64,000 nt of DNA from a virus, in the IMG/VR virus record IMGVR_UViG_3300044701_002494, positions 32,007 to 96,006 of that record; one strand, given 5' to 3'. Shown here one piece after another: positions 7,938 to 16,638 of the stretch; positions within the stretch are counted from its first letter, which is position 1; every line of letters begins with the position of its first letter. The notes under the pieces are model-generated. The model ran no database searches and was not told where the DNA came from. It saw nothing but the letters and a program-made list of their open reading frames with translations. Both the position numbers and the translations under genes were made by a program.

Positions 7938-8639
7938 CTAGTCGTGCTCACCCATTGCTTTTTGCTTACGGAGTTTCTTAGGATTCTTGGTTACACCACC
8001 AGAACCCTCTGAAGGATAATCGTGGTCTTGACGAGTACCTACACCATGAGCAGCACCTGCTCTTGCTCTTTCTCTATCGTCAGCAGTCAAACCCTTTCTT
8101 GGTGAATCATCTGGAGTTCTATTAGCAGGATTAGTTCTACTCTTCATTGCCTTAAGAAAAGGCTTTCTCTTTGCAGTCATCTTGGTTTTTGATGCTGCAC
8201 TGTATGCCTTCGGTGTAGCACCATATGAACCTTCTGCTTCATCTAGAACTTCTTCAACAATACTCTGCTTCCACTCTTCACTCATATTCGCCATAATAGC
8301 AAGAGCTGCCTTATTGGTGTCTGCGTAACCTTCGGCAACTAGGTGCTCCAAAATATGCTCAAACATATCTTTTCCACCCTTTTGCGGAACTTTTCCCCTA
8401 TCTCTGAGTCTTTCACGACCACCTTCGGATCTCTCTTCTTTAGAAGCACTTGGACTAAACTTACCTAGCATTAATCTGCCATGTGTTTCAGCCTTAGTTT
8501 CTGGTCTTCCTCTTTTCTTATCCGCTTCACGCTGTTGAGATTCCCGAGAAAGAGCACTCAAACTAGTTCTTCTACCTTCATCAAGTTGATAAACCTGATT
8601 ATATGCTTCTTGTAAATTGCGAATTTCTTTTGCGTCCAT
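7938..8639 (-). CDS. Conserved cyanophage protein, 233 aa, possible virion protein
   Basis: The protein begins MDAKEIRNLQEAYNQVYQLD, contains FEHILEHLVAEGYADTNKA and MANMSEEWKQSIVEEVLD, and ends in a basic, Pro/Arg-rich tail with AASKTKMTAKRKPFLKAMKS. I recall these segments as widespread in cyanophage proteins of unknown function. NLQE followed by A at residues 8-12 fits the (L/I)xE|(A/S/G) site of the T4 gp21 protease, compatible with a head protein but weak alone. It shares the EAYN-type N-terminal layout and an EG-rich helical core with the next gene. No catalytic motif is visible. Confidence 0.8.
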   Translation of the reverse strand: MDAKEIRNLQEAYNQVYQLDEGRRTSLSALSRESQQREADKKRGRPETKAETHGRLMLGKFSPSASKEERSEGGRERLRDRGKVPQKGGKDMFEHILEHLVAEGYADTNKAALAIMANMSEEWKQSIVEEVLDEAEGSYGATPKAYSAASKTKMTAKRKPFLKAMKSRTNPANRTPDDSPRKGLTADDRERARAGAAHGVGTRQDHDYPSEGSGGVTKNPKKLRKQKAMGEHD

Positions 8640-8666
8640 TTTTATGAATACTTTTTTTTTATTTAT

Positions 8667-9677
8667 TTATGCATAATCCCCCTCTGTTGGAGATCCATAT
8701 TTCTTCAACCAGATCTTATTTCCAAGTTCTTTTGCTTTTGCAGGATCCTTAGTTCTTAGTTCTTGATATCTTTTAATATCAGGATCAACTGATTTAGTTT
8801 TTGTTGCAACTGTTTTTGAAGTATCTTTTATAACTGGATTTGGTTTAACTTTTTTTACAGTATCTTTTGTAACTGTATTTTGTGTAGGTTTTTTCGCTTT
8901 TTGAGGGGTTGGAAGTTTAGGTGCAGGTAAAGCAACGTCTCCACGCTTCATTGCAGCAGTTAAAGTTCCATCAGCAGTTGGTCTTGGTGCCATAACAGCA
9001 GCTGCAGCGCCAGCAGGAGTAAGATTTCTTAGAGTAGCGATAGTAGATGCAGTCTTGGCAACAGGTTCTGCAATTTTTCTTCCTTGGTCAGCAAATCTTG
9101 CAAGTTCTGGAAATTTATCAAGATTCGGACCAGTTGCTCTAAGTGTAGCACCAGGTCTATATGGATTTGGTTTAGTTGTAGTTGGTTTTGCTGCTGGAGA
9201 AGAAACTTTTGTAACTTTTGGTGTTGGTGGTTTTGGTGCCTTTACTTCTACTGGTTTATTGGGATAAAGCATTTTTCTCAAACCCTGTGCAAATACTTGC
9301 GTGGGATGTGGTTTATCAAGACCAAGAATATTAGCAATACCACGAGCAACAACTTCTTGCGGATGCATTCCTTGCTCCACAACATAAGTCATAATGTAAT
9401 TTGACTCTTCTACTGTACATCCCTCATTTAAAAGAAAATTAAAAACTTCATCATAAACATCTTCAATAACAACTTCACCCTCTGGTTCATAATGTGCTTT
9501 TTGAATATTTGCACTTTTAGTTGGTTTTAAAGGAACTACTTTTCCCCCACCATACTTCGGATTACTGTCTATTATTTTTTGAAGGGTTTCATCAGGATTA
9601 TCAGTAGGAACTCCCATTCTTTGTTCCAAAATTATATTATATGCATCTCGTAACGATTTATATTCTTTAAAATTCAT
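8667..9677 (-). CDS. Unknown protein, 336 aa, Pro/Lys/Thr-rich linker
   Basis: The N-terminus (MNFKEYKSLRDAYNIILEQR) and a helical segment (DEVFNFLLNEGCTVEESNYI) parallel the downstream 233-residue protein, suggesting the two are related. The central 150 residues are low-complexity Pro/Lys/Thr/Ala sequence, probably a flexible tether, and the end (IWLKKYGSPTEGD) is compact. There is no recognisable enzyme domain. A TATAAATA late box at plus 9699-9706 lies about 20 bases upstream of its ATG, so it is probably a late protein and possibly part of the virion. Confidence 0.78.
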   Translation of the reverse strand: MNFKEYKSLRDAYNIILEQRMGVPTDNPDETLQKIIDSNPKYGGGKVVPLKPTKSANIQKAHYEPEGEVVIEDVYDEVFNFLLNEGCTVEESNYIMTYVVEQGMHPQEVVARGIANILGLDKPHPTQVFAQGLRKMLYPNKPVEVKAPKPPTPKVTKVSSPAAKPTTTKPNPYRPGATLRATGPNLDKFPELARFADQGRKIAEPVAKTASTIATLRNLTPAGAAAAVMAPRPTADGTLTAAMKRGDVALPAPKLPTPQKAKKPTQNTVTKDTVKKVKPNPVIKDTSKTVATKTKSVDPDIKRYQELRTKDPAKAKELGNKIWLKKYGSPTEGDYA

Positions 9678-9693
9678 TTCTAAAAAAATCTTT

Positions 9694-9837
9694 TTAGGTA
9701 TTTATAAAAAAAGAAGCACCTCCAGAGAGGCGCTTCTTGAGTGCTTGGCGACGTGCCTTTGCTTGTCGGAGTGCTTGCGGTTTTAGTTTCCGCTTCTGCT
9801 CCTTTTTAGAGTGGTGTTGCCAATTTGGAAGTTTCAT
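9694..9837 (-). CDS. Small basic protein, 47 aa
   Basis: The ORF begins MKLPNWQHHSKKEQKRKLKP and continues with RQAKARRQALKKR; it is strongly basic, as expected of a nucleic-acid-binding peptide. I recall similar small proteins in cyanophages. Its last codons run through the terminator hairpin and the late box, so the C-terminal tail may be incidental. The ATG overlaps the stop of the preceding small ORF (TAATG). Function unknown. Confidence 0.6.
   Translation of the reverse strand: MKLPNWQHHSKKEQKRKLKPQALRQAKARRQALKKRLSGGASFFINT
9699..9706 (-). promoter_or_regulatory. T4-type late promoter box TATAAATA
   Basis: The box reads TATAAATA on the minus strand, just after the terminator T tract and about 20 bases before the ATG at 9677. 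It matches the T4 late -10 box recognised by gp55. Confidence 0.65.
9706..9738 (-). terminator. Intrinsic terminator
   Basis: The minus strand has a long stem, AAGAAGCGCCTC with GAGGTGCTTCTT (one G-U pair), then seven T. It should end the transcript coming from gp46 and the small ORFs. Confidence 0.85.
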
Positions 9838-9971
9838 TAGTCTTGTGTTGATGGGGACAGATTACTATCTATATTTGCAGAAGTCAAGGAGTCCAGTTGA
9901 GAAAGTGTCCCTGTTCTTATTTTTTTCATAATATCACTTCTTCTTTTTCTTTCATTATCACTTATATTCAA
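9837..9971 (-). CDS. Possible small protein, 44 aa (30 aa if ATG at 9929)
   Basis: A TTG at 9971 or an ATG at 9929 opens a Ser/Thr/Lys-rich ORF that includes KKIRTGTLSQLDSLTSAN. It ends in TAATG, sharing a base with the next small gene, which supports translation, and a TATAAATA box lies just upstream. There is no strong ribosome site and I do not recognise the protein. Confidence 0.35.
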   Translation of the reverse strand: MNISDNERKRRSDIMKKIRTGTLSQLDSLTSANIDSNLSPSTQD

Positions 9972-9996
9972 TTTTGTTCCAACTTCTAGTCTAAAC

Positions 9997-10004
9997 TATT
10001 TATA
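9997..10004 (-). promoter_or_regulatory. T4-type late promoter box TATAAATA
   Basis: TATAAATAG on the minus strand overlaps the last codons of gp46 and points to the two small ORFs below it. A gp55-type late start is inferred. Confidence 0.6.
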
Positions 10005-11715
10005 TCGGTTTAATTCTAGAAAATCCTTTTATTTTTTCAAATGAAATAACATTATCAAATTTATCCTGTAAGTCTGTTTTATGAGAAATTACAAAAACAT
10101 TTGTGTCTTTTACAACATACTTAATAATTTTTAAAAACTCATCAGCACCAAATCCATCAAGAGAAGAGTCAAAAACTTCATCAAATAAAAGAATATTACA
10201 ATTTACAGAATTTTTGACTCTTGCCACTTCACGCCAGGCAAACAACAGGGCAAGGTCAATTCTTGCCTTTTCACCTTCAGAAAATGAAGAGTATGAGAAA
10301 TCTTCGTGAATAGGTGATTTAACATTCTCATTGAATTCAGAATCCAATTCAAAATTGATATAAAAGTCCATCATCTGAAGATAACGATTCACCTGCTGAT
10401 TTATGAAAGGAAGATACTTTTTAATAATCTTCGTTTTTACACCATCATCCTTGAGTAATGAATAGGCAAAATCATAATAAACGATTTCTTCTTTTTTCTT
10501 TGAAAGGTCTTCAAATGTTTTTTGGAGATTTTCTTTAAATTCTTCTAGTTTCTCATGCTCAGTATTTCTGTTTTTAAGTTTCTCGGTAATTGTTTGAATT
10601 TCAGTTTCAAGATCTCGGATTTGTCTCTGGTTGAGGGAAATCCTAGTATTGTTTTGAGAAATCTCATGGTTGAGTTTTGTAATCTCCTTAGATAGAGCAA
10701 TGAATTGACGCTCTCGTTCTTGTTCTATCTTTATAGTCTCTTCCAGGTCTTCATAACCCTTCTTGAGTTCCTTTGCTTTATTTTGAGCGTCTGTAATTCT
10801 ATTTAACCGAAACTCTTCCTCAATTGTCTGAGTACAAGTAGGGCACACCGTATTTTCAGTGAAAAACTTATGCTCTTTCGTAATGACAGATACTTTCTGG
10901 GAGATTTTACCTCTGAGATTGTTTAGTTTTACTAACTTTTCACTGGCACCAACAACTTCTTCCTGCTCCTTTGTATATTGAACAATACCCTCTTCAGTCT
11001 TAGCATTTTCAATCATATAAATGCCAACTTCTTTGTCTAAATTGGCAATCTTTTCTTTATTGGCATTTATATTGGCATTTCCACGATTCTCAAGTTCTTC
11101 GATGAAGTTTTTCTGCATCTTCATCTTCTCTTTCAAATTCTCCTTACGCAACTCAAGAGATTTCACTTGGTCTTTCTGTGTGCGAATTCTATCCTTGATG
11201 AGATTATTCATCGCAGAGAAAATACGAATATCCAAAAGATCTTCAATAACTTCCCGACGATGTGCCGTTGGAAGTTGCATAAAAGGCACAAAGGTACTAC
11301 TACCCAGAATAACAATCTGAGTAAAAGACTTATAATTTACCTTGAGAATGTTCTCCTCTAGAATTCTCTGATTGGCACGGTCGTCTGCTTCCTTGTGCAG
11401 AGGACTGCCATTTACCTCAATATCAAATACATTTGGTTTAATTCCACGACGGACAAGATAATCTCTACTATTCGTTGAGAATTCAATTTCAACTAAACAA
11501 TCTTTTTCGTTTGTAGTATTGACTAATTGTGGTTTATTGATTTTCCGAAACGGTTTATTGAAAAGAGCAAAGGTAAGAGCATCCAATACCGTTGACTTTC
11601 CAGCACCGTTTGTACCGATGATTAGATTGGTATGATTTTTTTCAAAGTCAATCTCAGTAAATTGATTCCCCGATGAAAGGAAATTCTTGTATCTAATCTT
11701 GTGAAATACTAGCAT
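10000..11715 (-). CDS. 46: Recombination nuclease subunit gp46 (SbcC/Rad50-like)
   Basis: The 571-residue protein is an SMC-like ATPase: Walker A GTNGAGKST at 34-42, long coiled-coil arms around a CPTC zinc hook near residue 290, ABC signature SFSEGEKARID near 480 and Walker B ILLFDEVFDSSLD near 515. With gp47 it resects DNA ends for recombination-dependent replication and degrades host DNA. The first codons overlap the upstream DUF3110-like gene by 23 bp, so the two are probably coupled. Length and motifs are intact. Confidence 0.97.
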   Translation of the reverse strand: MLVFHKIRYKNFLSSGNQFTEIDFEKNHTNLIIGTNGAGKSTVLDALTFALFNKPFRKINKPQLVNTTNEKDCLVEIEFSTNSRDYLVRRGIKPNVFDIEVNGSPLHKEADDRANQRILEENILKVNYKSFTQIVILGSSTFVPFMQLPTAHRREVIEDLLDIRIFSAMNNLIKDRIRTQKDQVKSLELRKENLKEKMKMQKNFIEELENRGNANINANKEKIANLDKEVGIYMIENAKTEEGIVQYTKEQEEVVGASEKLVKLNNLRGKISQKVSVITKEHKFFTENTVCPTCTQTIEEEFRLNRITDAQNKAKELKKGYEDLEETIKIEQERERQFIALSKEITKLNHEISQNNTRISLNQRQIRDLETEIQTITEKLKNRNTEHEKLEEFKENLQKTFEDLSKKKEEIVYYDFAYSLLKDDGVKTKIIKKYLPFINQQVNRYLQMMDFYINFELDSEFNENVKSPIHEDFSYSSFSEGEKARIDLALLFAWREVARVKNSVNCNILLFDEVFDSSLDGFGADEFLKIIKYVVKDTNVFVISHKTDLQDKFDNVISFEKIKGFSRIKPI

Positions 11716-11968
11716 TTTTAGGAGGAATTACGATATCGTCAGGAGTGATCACAGCATACTTGTAATTATACAATTTACAAGTCTTTATGGCAAGGTCGTC
11801 GTCAACTTCAACAACATCCATTTCTTGGTCTTCTTGGTCTTCAAGCATCAAAGCATATCGAGTAGCATCATCTTCTTCTTCAAAGAGAAATAAAACTTTA
11901 TGTCCATATTGGTCTTGGACAGCATAAGCACCATCGTCTTTTCTATCTTTGAGCGTGAGAAGAAACAT
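11693..11968 (-). CDS. DUF3110-like small protein between gp47 and gp46
   Basis: This 91-residue acidic protein contains VLFLFEEEDDATRYALMLEDQ, which I recognise as the core of the cyanobacterial DUF3110 family. It is packed between gp47 (abutting) and gp46 (23 bp overlap), a placement seen in related cyanophages as I recall. It may modulate the gp46/47 nuclease or be a host-derived gene fixed in the operon; the sequence does not show which. Confidence 0.75.
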   Translation of the reverse strand: MFLLTLKDRKDDGAYAVQDQYGHKVLFLFEEEDDATRYALMLEDQEDQEMDVVEVDDDLAIKTCKLYNYKYAVITPDDIVIPPKNASISQD

Positions 11969-13003
11969 TTACTCTACCTCGCAAGCTTGTCGATAAAGAT
12001 CTTGAAAAATACCTTTGATGATGTTTTTATCAAATTCAAACTCTGCTTCGTCAATATAACGATTTAGAATTGACATTGTATTTTCTTCTTCATCAATCTC
12101 AAAATCTTCGTTTTCCTGAATATCAAAGTTTTCTACAATCTTGAGATCTTGGATTCCTGCCGTGTAAAGTTTGTCGATAAACTTCTCAAAATCTTTTTGT
12201 TTAGATTTTTTACGAACGATTACTTTGACAATCTTGTTTTCATATTCGGTAGTGTCGAATAGTTGGTAAGGAGTATCCTCATAATAAATGTTATAGAATA
12301 ATTTATAAGGATTGTTGATTGGAGTATGCTCTAATGTTTCCGTATCAAAAATATGAAATCCCCGAGTATCGTTCACATCAGTCCAATACATCTCATAAGG
12401 ATTACCTAGATAGAAAACTTTTCCGTTATTTGATCGAGTGTGATAGTGTCCCGAGTAGACCCTATCGAACTTCTCAAATAGTTTGCTCTCCAAACCATGC
12501 TCCATGATGAGTTGTCGATTAACTCTAAATCCTTGGAGTTCAAGATGCCCCATCGCACATTTGCTAGTCGTCTTTTCAATAATTTTAAGAGTTTTTGTTT
12601 CATTTTCTTGATTAATCCATGGTAAAAATAAAATCTTTAATCCACCAATATTAACTTCAGTCGGGTCACTATAAGTCTTTATATTAGAATACGTCTGAAG
12701 GAGAAGTTCTGGAGAATTTACACTATTGGTATTCTTATAGTAAGTATCGTGATTACCAATAATCATATGGACTTCATACTTTTTAAGAGGGTCAAATACA
12801 ACCCTCTTTGCCCATTCAAGACTTTGATAGTCAATCGACTTCCGACTATCAAAGGCATCTCCCATATGAATCACTGCCTCTACATTATTTTCTTCAAGGG
12901 CAGGAAAAAATACATTCTTGTAAAAAAGTTCGAAATAATCGTGGAGATGTTTAGACCCTTTTTTGGCACCATAGTGACTATCGGTGATAATTGCTACCTT
13001 CAT
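11969..13003 (-). CDS. 47: Recombination nuclease subunit gp47 (SbcD/Mre11-like)
   Basis: The 344-residue protein carries the calcineurin-type phosphoesterase motifs in order: DSHYGAKKG near residue 7, HMGDAFDSRK near 46, IGNHDTYY near 82 and YSGHYHT near 185, which bind two metal ions. It is the nuclease partner of gp46. Its start overlaps the gp55 stop by 4 bp. All catalytic motifs are present. Confidence 0.97.
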   Translation of the reverse strand: MKVAIITDSHYGAKKGSKHLHDYFELFYKNVFFPALEENNVEAVIHMGDAFDSRKSIDYQSLEWAKRVVFDPLKKYEVHMIIGNHDTYYKNTNSVNSPELLLQTYSNIKTYSDPTEVNIGGLKILFLPWINQENETKTLKIIEKTTSKCAMGHLELQGFRVNRQLIMEHGLESKLFEKFDRVYSGHYHTRSNNGKVFYLGNPYEMYWTDVNDTRGFHIFDTETLEHTPINNPYKLFYNIYYEDTPYQLFDTTEYENKIVKVIVRKKSKQKDFEKFIDKLYTAGIQDLKIVENFDIQENEDFEIDEEENTMSILNRYIDEAEFEFDKNIIKGIFQDLYRQACEVE

Positions 13004-13515
13004 TTGTTGCGGTATTGAATAGCATCTTTAATCCCATTATACTCTGAACTGTGCCCAGAAAGCAAGCTATCATCAACAACCATAACCTCATCAAACCCAG
13101 TGCGTTCAATGATCTTGGTCTTAATATCCAGTTGCTTCTTTTCCTTTTGAATTCTTCTCAGGAATGCGTAGTGAATAATCTGAGTGAAATAAGCGAAAGG
13201 ATTCTTAGACTTTTCTGGATCAAAGTTATGAATGTACTGAACACAGTTTTCAATGCCATCAGAAATCATATCCTCACGGAACATATAATTCACAAAGTTT
13301 GGTTTATATGAAAGGTGAGTGGCAATCTTCAGAAAACACTCTCCAAGATAATTCGGAATGGGTGGTTTACCTTCCCAATGCTTGCCTCTATCTTCTTTAG
13401 TGGGGTTTCTATCGAACTTCTCATTGAATGACTTTTCGACCTTGGATCGATACACAATCATTGCTTCTAGAAGTTCTTTGTTGTTTACATAATGTTCTGT
13501 CTTTTTCTTAGGCAT
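13000..13515 (-). CDS. 55: Late-transcription sigma factor gp55
   Basis: The 171-residue protein has a sigma region-2-like segment (ENCVQYIHNFDPEKSKNPF and FTQIIHYAFLRRIQKEKK) and a C-terminal tail that in T4 contacts the sliding clamp. It directs host RNA polymerase to late promoters with a TATAAATA box, many of which occur in this window. A sigma70-like promoter (TTGTCA, 18 bases, TATAAT) lies upstream at plus 13548-13577, consistent with early or middle expression. It overlaps gp47 by 4 bp. Confidence 0.93.
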   Translation of the reverse strand: MPKKKTEHYVNNKELLEAMIVYRSKVEKSFNEKFDRNPTKEDRGKHWEGKPPIPNYLGECFLKIATHLSYKPNFVNYMFREDMISDGIENCVQYIHNFDPEKSKNPFAYFTQIIHYAFLRRIQKEKKQLDIKTKIIERTGFDEVMVVDDSLLSGHSSEYNGIKDAIQYRNK

Positions 13516-13547
13516 AGCATTGGACTTATATAATATAGGTTATGCTT

Positions 13548-13577
13548 ATTATACCACAACATAGGGGGGCTTGACAA
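13548..13577 (-). promoter_or_regulatory. Sigma70-like promoter for gp55
   Basis: On the minus strand TTGTCA (plus 13572-13577) is followed after 18 bases by TATAAT (plus 13548-13553). It points at the gp55 ATG at 13515. Confidence 0.65.
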
Positions 13578-13599
13578 GTTATAATATTGTGTGTAGAAT
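13571..13599 (+). promoter_or_regulatory. Possible plus-strand sigma70 promoter (antisense)
   Basis: TTGACA at 13571-13576 and TAGAAT at 13594-13599 are exactly 17 bases apart. The -35 shares the palindrome-like CTTGACAAG with the minus-strand promoter. Nothing on the plus strand downstream is coding, so any transcript would be antisense to the 13627-14034 gene. Confidence 0.4.
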
Positions 13600-13626
13600 A
13601 CCTTTGTTCTGGTTGAAGATGAGAGT

Positions 13627-14034
13627 TTAGCTTTCTTTAAGACCTTTGAATATTCTTTCAAGTCTTTTGCGGGCATCTTCAACGGAAGAGAGATATCCCA
13701 TCTTAGGAGACGGTTTTACTTGACCTGAAGGATTGTAAACATCAATACTATCATCATCTTCAATGTAGTTATTGTAAATATCAATCATTCTTTTATCTGT
13801 AGTTTCAGTCATAGTAATAATCTTATCAAGTTTTATAATAAAGAAATCATCATTAGATAATTCTATCCAAGGTTTAACCTTAAGGTAAGTTCCATGTTGA
13901 TTACTATAAGATTTCATAGTTACTGGATTTTGAAGCACTAAGACTGGATCTCCATCATTCTCATCAATTAAGACTAACGATAGAATTTCTTCACCAGATA
14001 TTAGTTTTATAATTGCGTAAAATTCATCTCCCAT
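13627..14034 (-). CDS. Conserved-looking protein, 135 aa, between uvsW and gp55
   Basis: The protein begins MGDEFYAIIKLISGEEILSL, with alternating hydrophobic residues that suggest a small beta-barrel (Sm-like) N-terminal half, followed by an acidic stretch and a basic helix (DARKRLERIFKGLKES). I recall a protein of this kind beside uvsW in cyanophages. It abuts uvsW with a 1-bp overlap. Neighbouring gp55 makes a role in late transcription or RNA binding conceivable, but no motif proves it. Confidence 0.75.
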   Translation of the reverse strand: MGDEFYAIIKLISGEEILSLVLIDENDGDPVLVLQNPVTMKSYSNQHGTYLKVKPWIELSNDDFFIIKLDKIITMTETTDKRMIDIYNNYIEDDDSIDVYNPSGQVKPSPKMGYLSSVEDARKRLERIFKGLKES

Positions 14035-15497
14035 TAGTTTTTAAACGGTATATTTACAATATCATAATTAAAGTTTTCTTCATTATAGACTTTGATCCTT
14101 TCAATTAAGTGATTGAGGGTATAGTTCTTTCTTGACTTATAGCTGATATCATCGGCAATGTCATATAGAGTTGCTTTTGTCTTATTATTTCCTTTTCTTA
14201 AAACTCTACCAATTGACTGGAGATTACGGATTCTAGATTTCGAAGGTGATGCAAAAATAACATTATGTAAATTCTTAATGTTAATTCCTGTACTAAACGT
14301 TCCATAGGATGCCACAATAATTGCATTATTTTCTTTTTCAGTAATTTCACGTACTTTTTCTCTATCTTCAGTATCAACACCACCATGCACAAAGAATACA
14401 TGGCGATCATCACTGATACTTTTATTTATTAATTCGTATAAGGGTTGTCCGTGACCTTCAACACGGGCAAAGAGAATTAGAGTGTTTCCTTTTAAATCGA
14501 GAGCAAGATTCTTAATAAATTTATTTCTTTTTTCATGATTAATAATATATTGAACTTCATCTTCAAATGTTTCAAAACGGTTGGGTGGGTGTTTCAATAG
14601 AAGAATGTTAATGTCTAATGTAGCAACATGACCTTTCTTCATTAACTCATCAGTTTTAATAATCTTATAAGAAGGACCAAATAATCCCTCTAAAACCCAT
14701 TTATGAGTTTGTGATCCATCTAAAGTTCCAGTAAATCCAAATCTATATTTGCAGTCAGAAAGTTTTGTCATTATAGATACTAATGACTTTGATTTAAACT
14801 GGTGTGCTTCATCTCCTACTACCACATTAAATCGTGAGAAATATTGTCGGGGAAGTTTGTAGATGGACTGCCAGGTAGTGATAATTACCTGAGAGTTTGT
14901 TTCTCTTTCTTTTCCAGCATATATTTTGTGGCAGTATGATCCCACATCAAACCCATAATCTTCAAAATCTTTATACATCTGTTCTACAAGGGATGTCGTT
15001 GGGACAACTACGAGAATACTTTGTCCTTTCTCAACGTAATATCTCACAATTGAATATATCATCAACGACTTTCCAGAGGCAGTTGGAGATATCAACAACT
15101 TTCGATTATGTTTTAAAGCGTCGTATACTCCCTCAACTTGGTACTCACGGGGAGCGTACTTGCAAATAGAAGTCATATAGTCTTTCACACCTTCCTTTGA
15201 GATGTGCTCATTTACCTCAAAAGGAAGACCATAATACTTATTGTTTCGAAACTCATAAGTGTATTCGTGCTGCTCACAGAATCTTATGAGTTTATCTAAT
15301 AGACCAACGTATATTTCTCTCGTATTAACGTTAAACAAATAAATGTAACCATCCCACCACTTATTTTTGTAGGCTGGTGCAAATTTAGCATTTGGAACTT
15401 CAAATTGAAATGCGTCTCTTAACTCATAGTAGACGTGTGGATCTGCTTCAACTTGAAGAAATACCTCGTTCTTCTTTGAAATAATCAAATGTGACAT
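14034..15497 (-). CDS. uvsW: DNA helicase UvsW
   Basis: The 487-residue superfamily 2 helicase has Walker A SPTASGKS at 137-144, a DEAH-like box (VVGDEAH) near residue 225, FGFTGTLDG (motif III region) and SIGRVLRKG (motif VI). The N-terminal domain (YYELRDAFQFEVPNAKF, WWDGYIYLF) is typical of UvsW. It remodels branched DNA and unwinds R-loops, moving replication from origin-dependent to recombination-dependent mode. It lies next to uvsY, as in related phages. Confidence 0.96.
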   Translation of the reverse strand: MSHLIISKKNEVFLQVEADPHVYYELRDAFQFEVPNAKFAPAYKNKWWDGYIYLFNVNTREIYVGLLDKLIRFCEQHEYTYEFRNNKYYGLPFEVNEHISKEGVKDYMTSICKYAPREYQVEGVYDALKHNRKLLISPTASGKSLMIYSIVRYYVEKGQSILVVVPTTSLVEQMYKDFEDYGFDVGSYCHKIYAGKERETNSQVIITTWQSIYKLPRQYFSRFNVVVGDEAHQFKSKSLVSIMTKLSDCKYRFGFTGTLDGSQTHKWVLEGLFGPSYKIIKTDELMKKGHVATLDINILLLKHPPNRFETFEDEVQYIINHEKRNKFIKNLALDLKGNTLILFARVEGHGQPLYELINKSISDDRHVFFVHGGVDTEDREKVREITEKENNAIIVASYGTFSTGINIKNLHNVIFASPSKSRIRNLQSIGRVLRKGNNKTKATLYDIADDISYKSRKNYTLNHLIERIKVYNEENFNYDIVNIPFKN

Positions 15498-15530
15498 TCA
15501 TAACATATCAGTTATGATTATTTATTTCTG

Positions 15531-15968
15531 TTAATTAAACCCTGCTTGGAAACGGTTCCATTCAATTGCGTTCTTGATTTGAAAAGTTCTATTAGAAACT
15601 GTCTTGATAATCTCCTCAAGAAACTTCAACATAATGTCATAGTATCTGATTTTAAGATCTATTTTATTCAGTCTCTCATCAGCATCCAGATGCCTCTGTA
15701 ACGCCTCTTTGTCTCTAACTTTATATGGGAATGGTTCTTCAACATAAACCTCTGCTGGTGCCTTTCCTGTGTAGTAGTTGTATCTTTCTAATTTGGCCCT
15801 ACTATAAGTTTCTCTTGCCTTTTCTCTCAGGAGAGTGATTGTATTGTATATGGTATAATATTTGGAATGAAGTTGTGGAATTTTTAAAGATTCATCGTGC
15901 AAGTTATCAGGATCAATGACAGAATCTTTCTGCCACATTTCCTGAAGTTTTTCCAAATCAATTGACAT
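15531..15968 (-). CDS. uvsY: Recombination mediator UvsY
   Basis: This 145-residue helical protein begins MSIDLEKLQEMWQKDSVIDP and has the basic, coiled character of UvsY, which helps load the UvsX recombinase onto single-stranded DNA covered by gp32. The position beside uvsW supports the call. Its first codons overlap the GIY-YIG gene by 11 bp, so the endonuclease gene abuts a functional gene, as mobile endonuclease genes often do. Confidence 0.93.
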   Translation of the reverse strand: MSIDLEKLQEMWQKDSVIDPDNLHDESLKIPQLHSKYYTIYNTITLLREKARETYSRAKLERYNYYTGKAPAEVYVEEPFPYKVRDKEALQRHLDADERLNKIDLKIRYYDIMLKFLEEIIKTVSNRTFQIKNAIEWNRFQAGFN

Positions 15969-16638
15969 TTAATAATTTCCCCAAACACCATTCTTCTCCT
16001 GGACATTCTACATTTCTTTTGTTTATTTGTCCATTATTCCACCATTTTGTTCCTTTTTGTGAGGGTGGATAATGTTTTTTATCTTTATGTGCTCTACTTA
16101 TTTTATCTTTGGTTTTTTGACTGCAAGTACCTTTTTTAATACCTATGTGAGATTCAGTTAATTTTTTCTTATGTTCTTCTGTGAGTTTTTTTCCTTTATG
16201 TGCTTTACTTATTTTATCTTTAGTTTCTTGTGTGTGAGGTTTTCCTCTTTTATTACCTCTCATAATTTGGGATAATTTTTTCCTACCCTCTTCACTTATT
16301 ACAGGACCATTTCTTCCCTTCATTTTTTCACTTTGTTTCTTTTTTTGATTTTCTGTTGCTATTCTTCCAGAAGATCCATCCCCACCATTAGTTCTGTTAT
16401 GAAGAATACCTGTTTCTAAATCTTTTCTACCAAAAACAGCAATCATATAGATCTCGTGTTTGAATGCTTGTTCTTCTGTAAGATTTTTCTTTAAAAATAA
16501 AATTCTATTTTTTGGTGGGACATATACATTATTATGGTTTTTATTATATGCTCTAGATTTCTCACCTTTTCCAACATAGTACGGAGTACCGTTTTTACGC
16601 AAATATGCGTAGGTATAGAACCTTTTTTGGTCTTTCAT
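15958..16638 (-). CDS. GIY-YIG homing endonuclease (Seg-like)
   Basis: The 226-residue protein starts with a GIY-YIG nuclease domain (YTYAYLRKNGTPYYVGKG near 8-25, an Arg in KSRAYNK and a Glu in FKHEIYMIAVFG), followed by an NG-rich segment (NRTNGGDGSSG). Several basic repeats (KISRAHK, KKLTESHIG) of the NUMOD3 type likely bind DNA. Such enzymes cut a specific site in phages lacking the gene and spread by repair. A TATAAATA box is 26 bases upstream. The gene overlaps uvsY by 11 bp and probably entered this junction independently. Confidence 0.93.
   Translation of the reverse strand: MKDQKRFYTYAYLRKNGTPYYVGKGEKSRAYNKNHNNVYVPPKNRILFLKKNLTEEQAFKHEIYMIAVFGRKDLETGILHNRTNGGDGSSGRIATENQKKKQSEKMKGRNGPVISEEGRKKLSQIMRGNKRGKPHTQETKDKISKAHKGKKLTEEHKKKLTESHIGIKKGTCSQKTKDKISRAHKDKKHYPPSQKGTKWWNNGQINKRNVECPGEEWCLGKLLNVN

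Noticed and set aside
6621-8012. Long plus-strand open frame of 463 codons
   Set aside because: It lies opposite the cobT-like gene, its composition is Leu/Ile/Arg-rich as expected of an antisense shadow, and the minus strand has clear domains.
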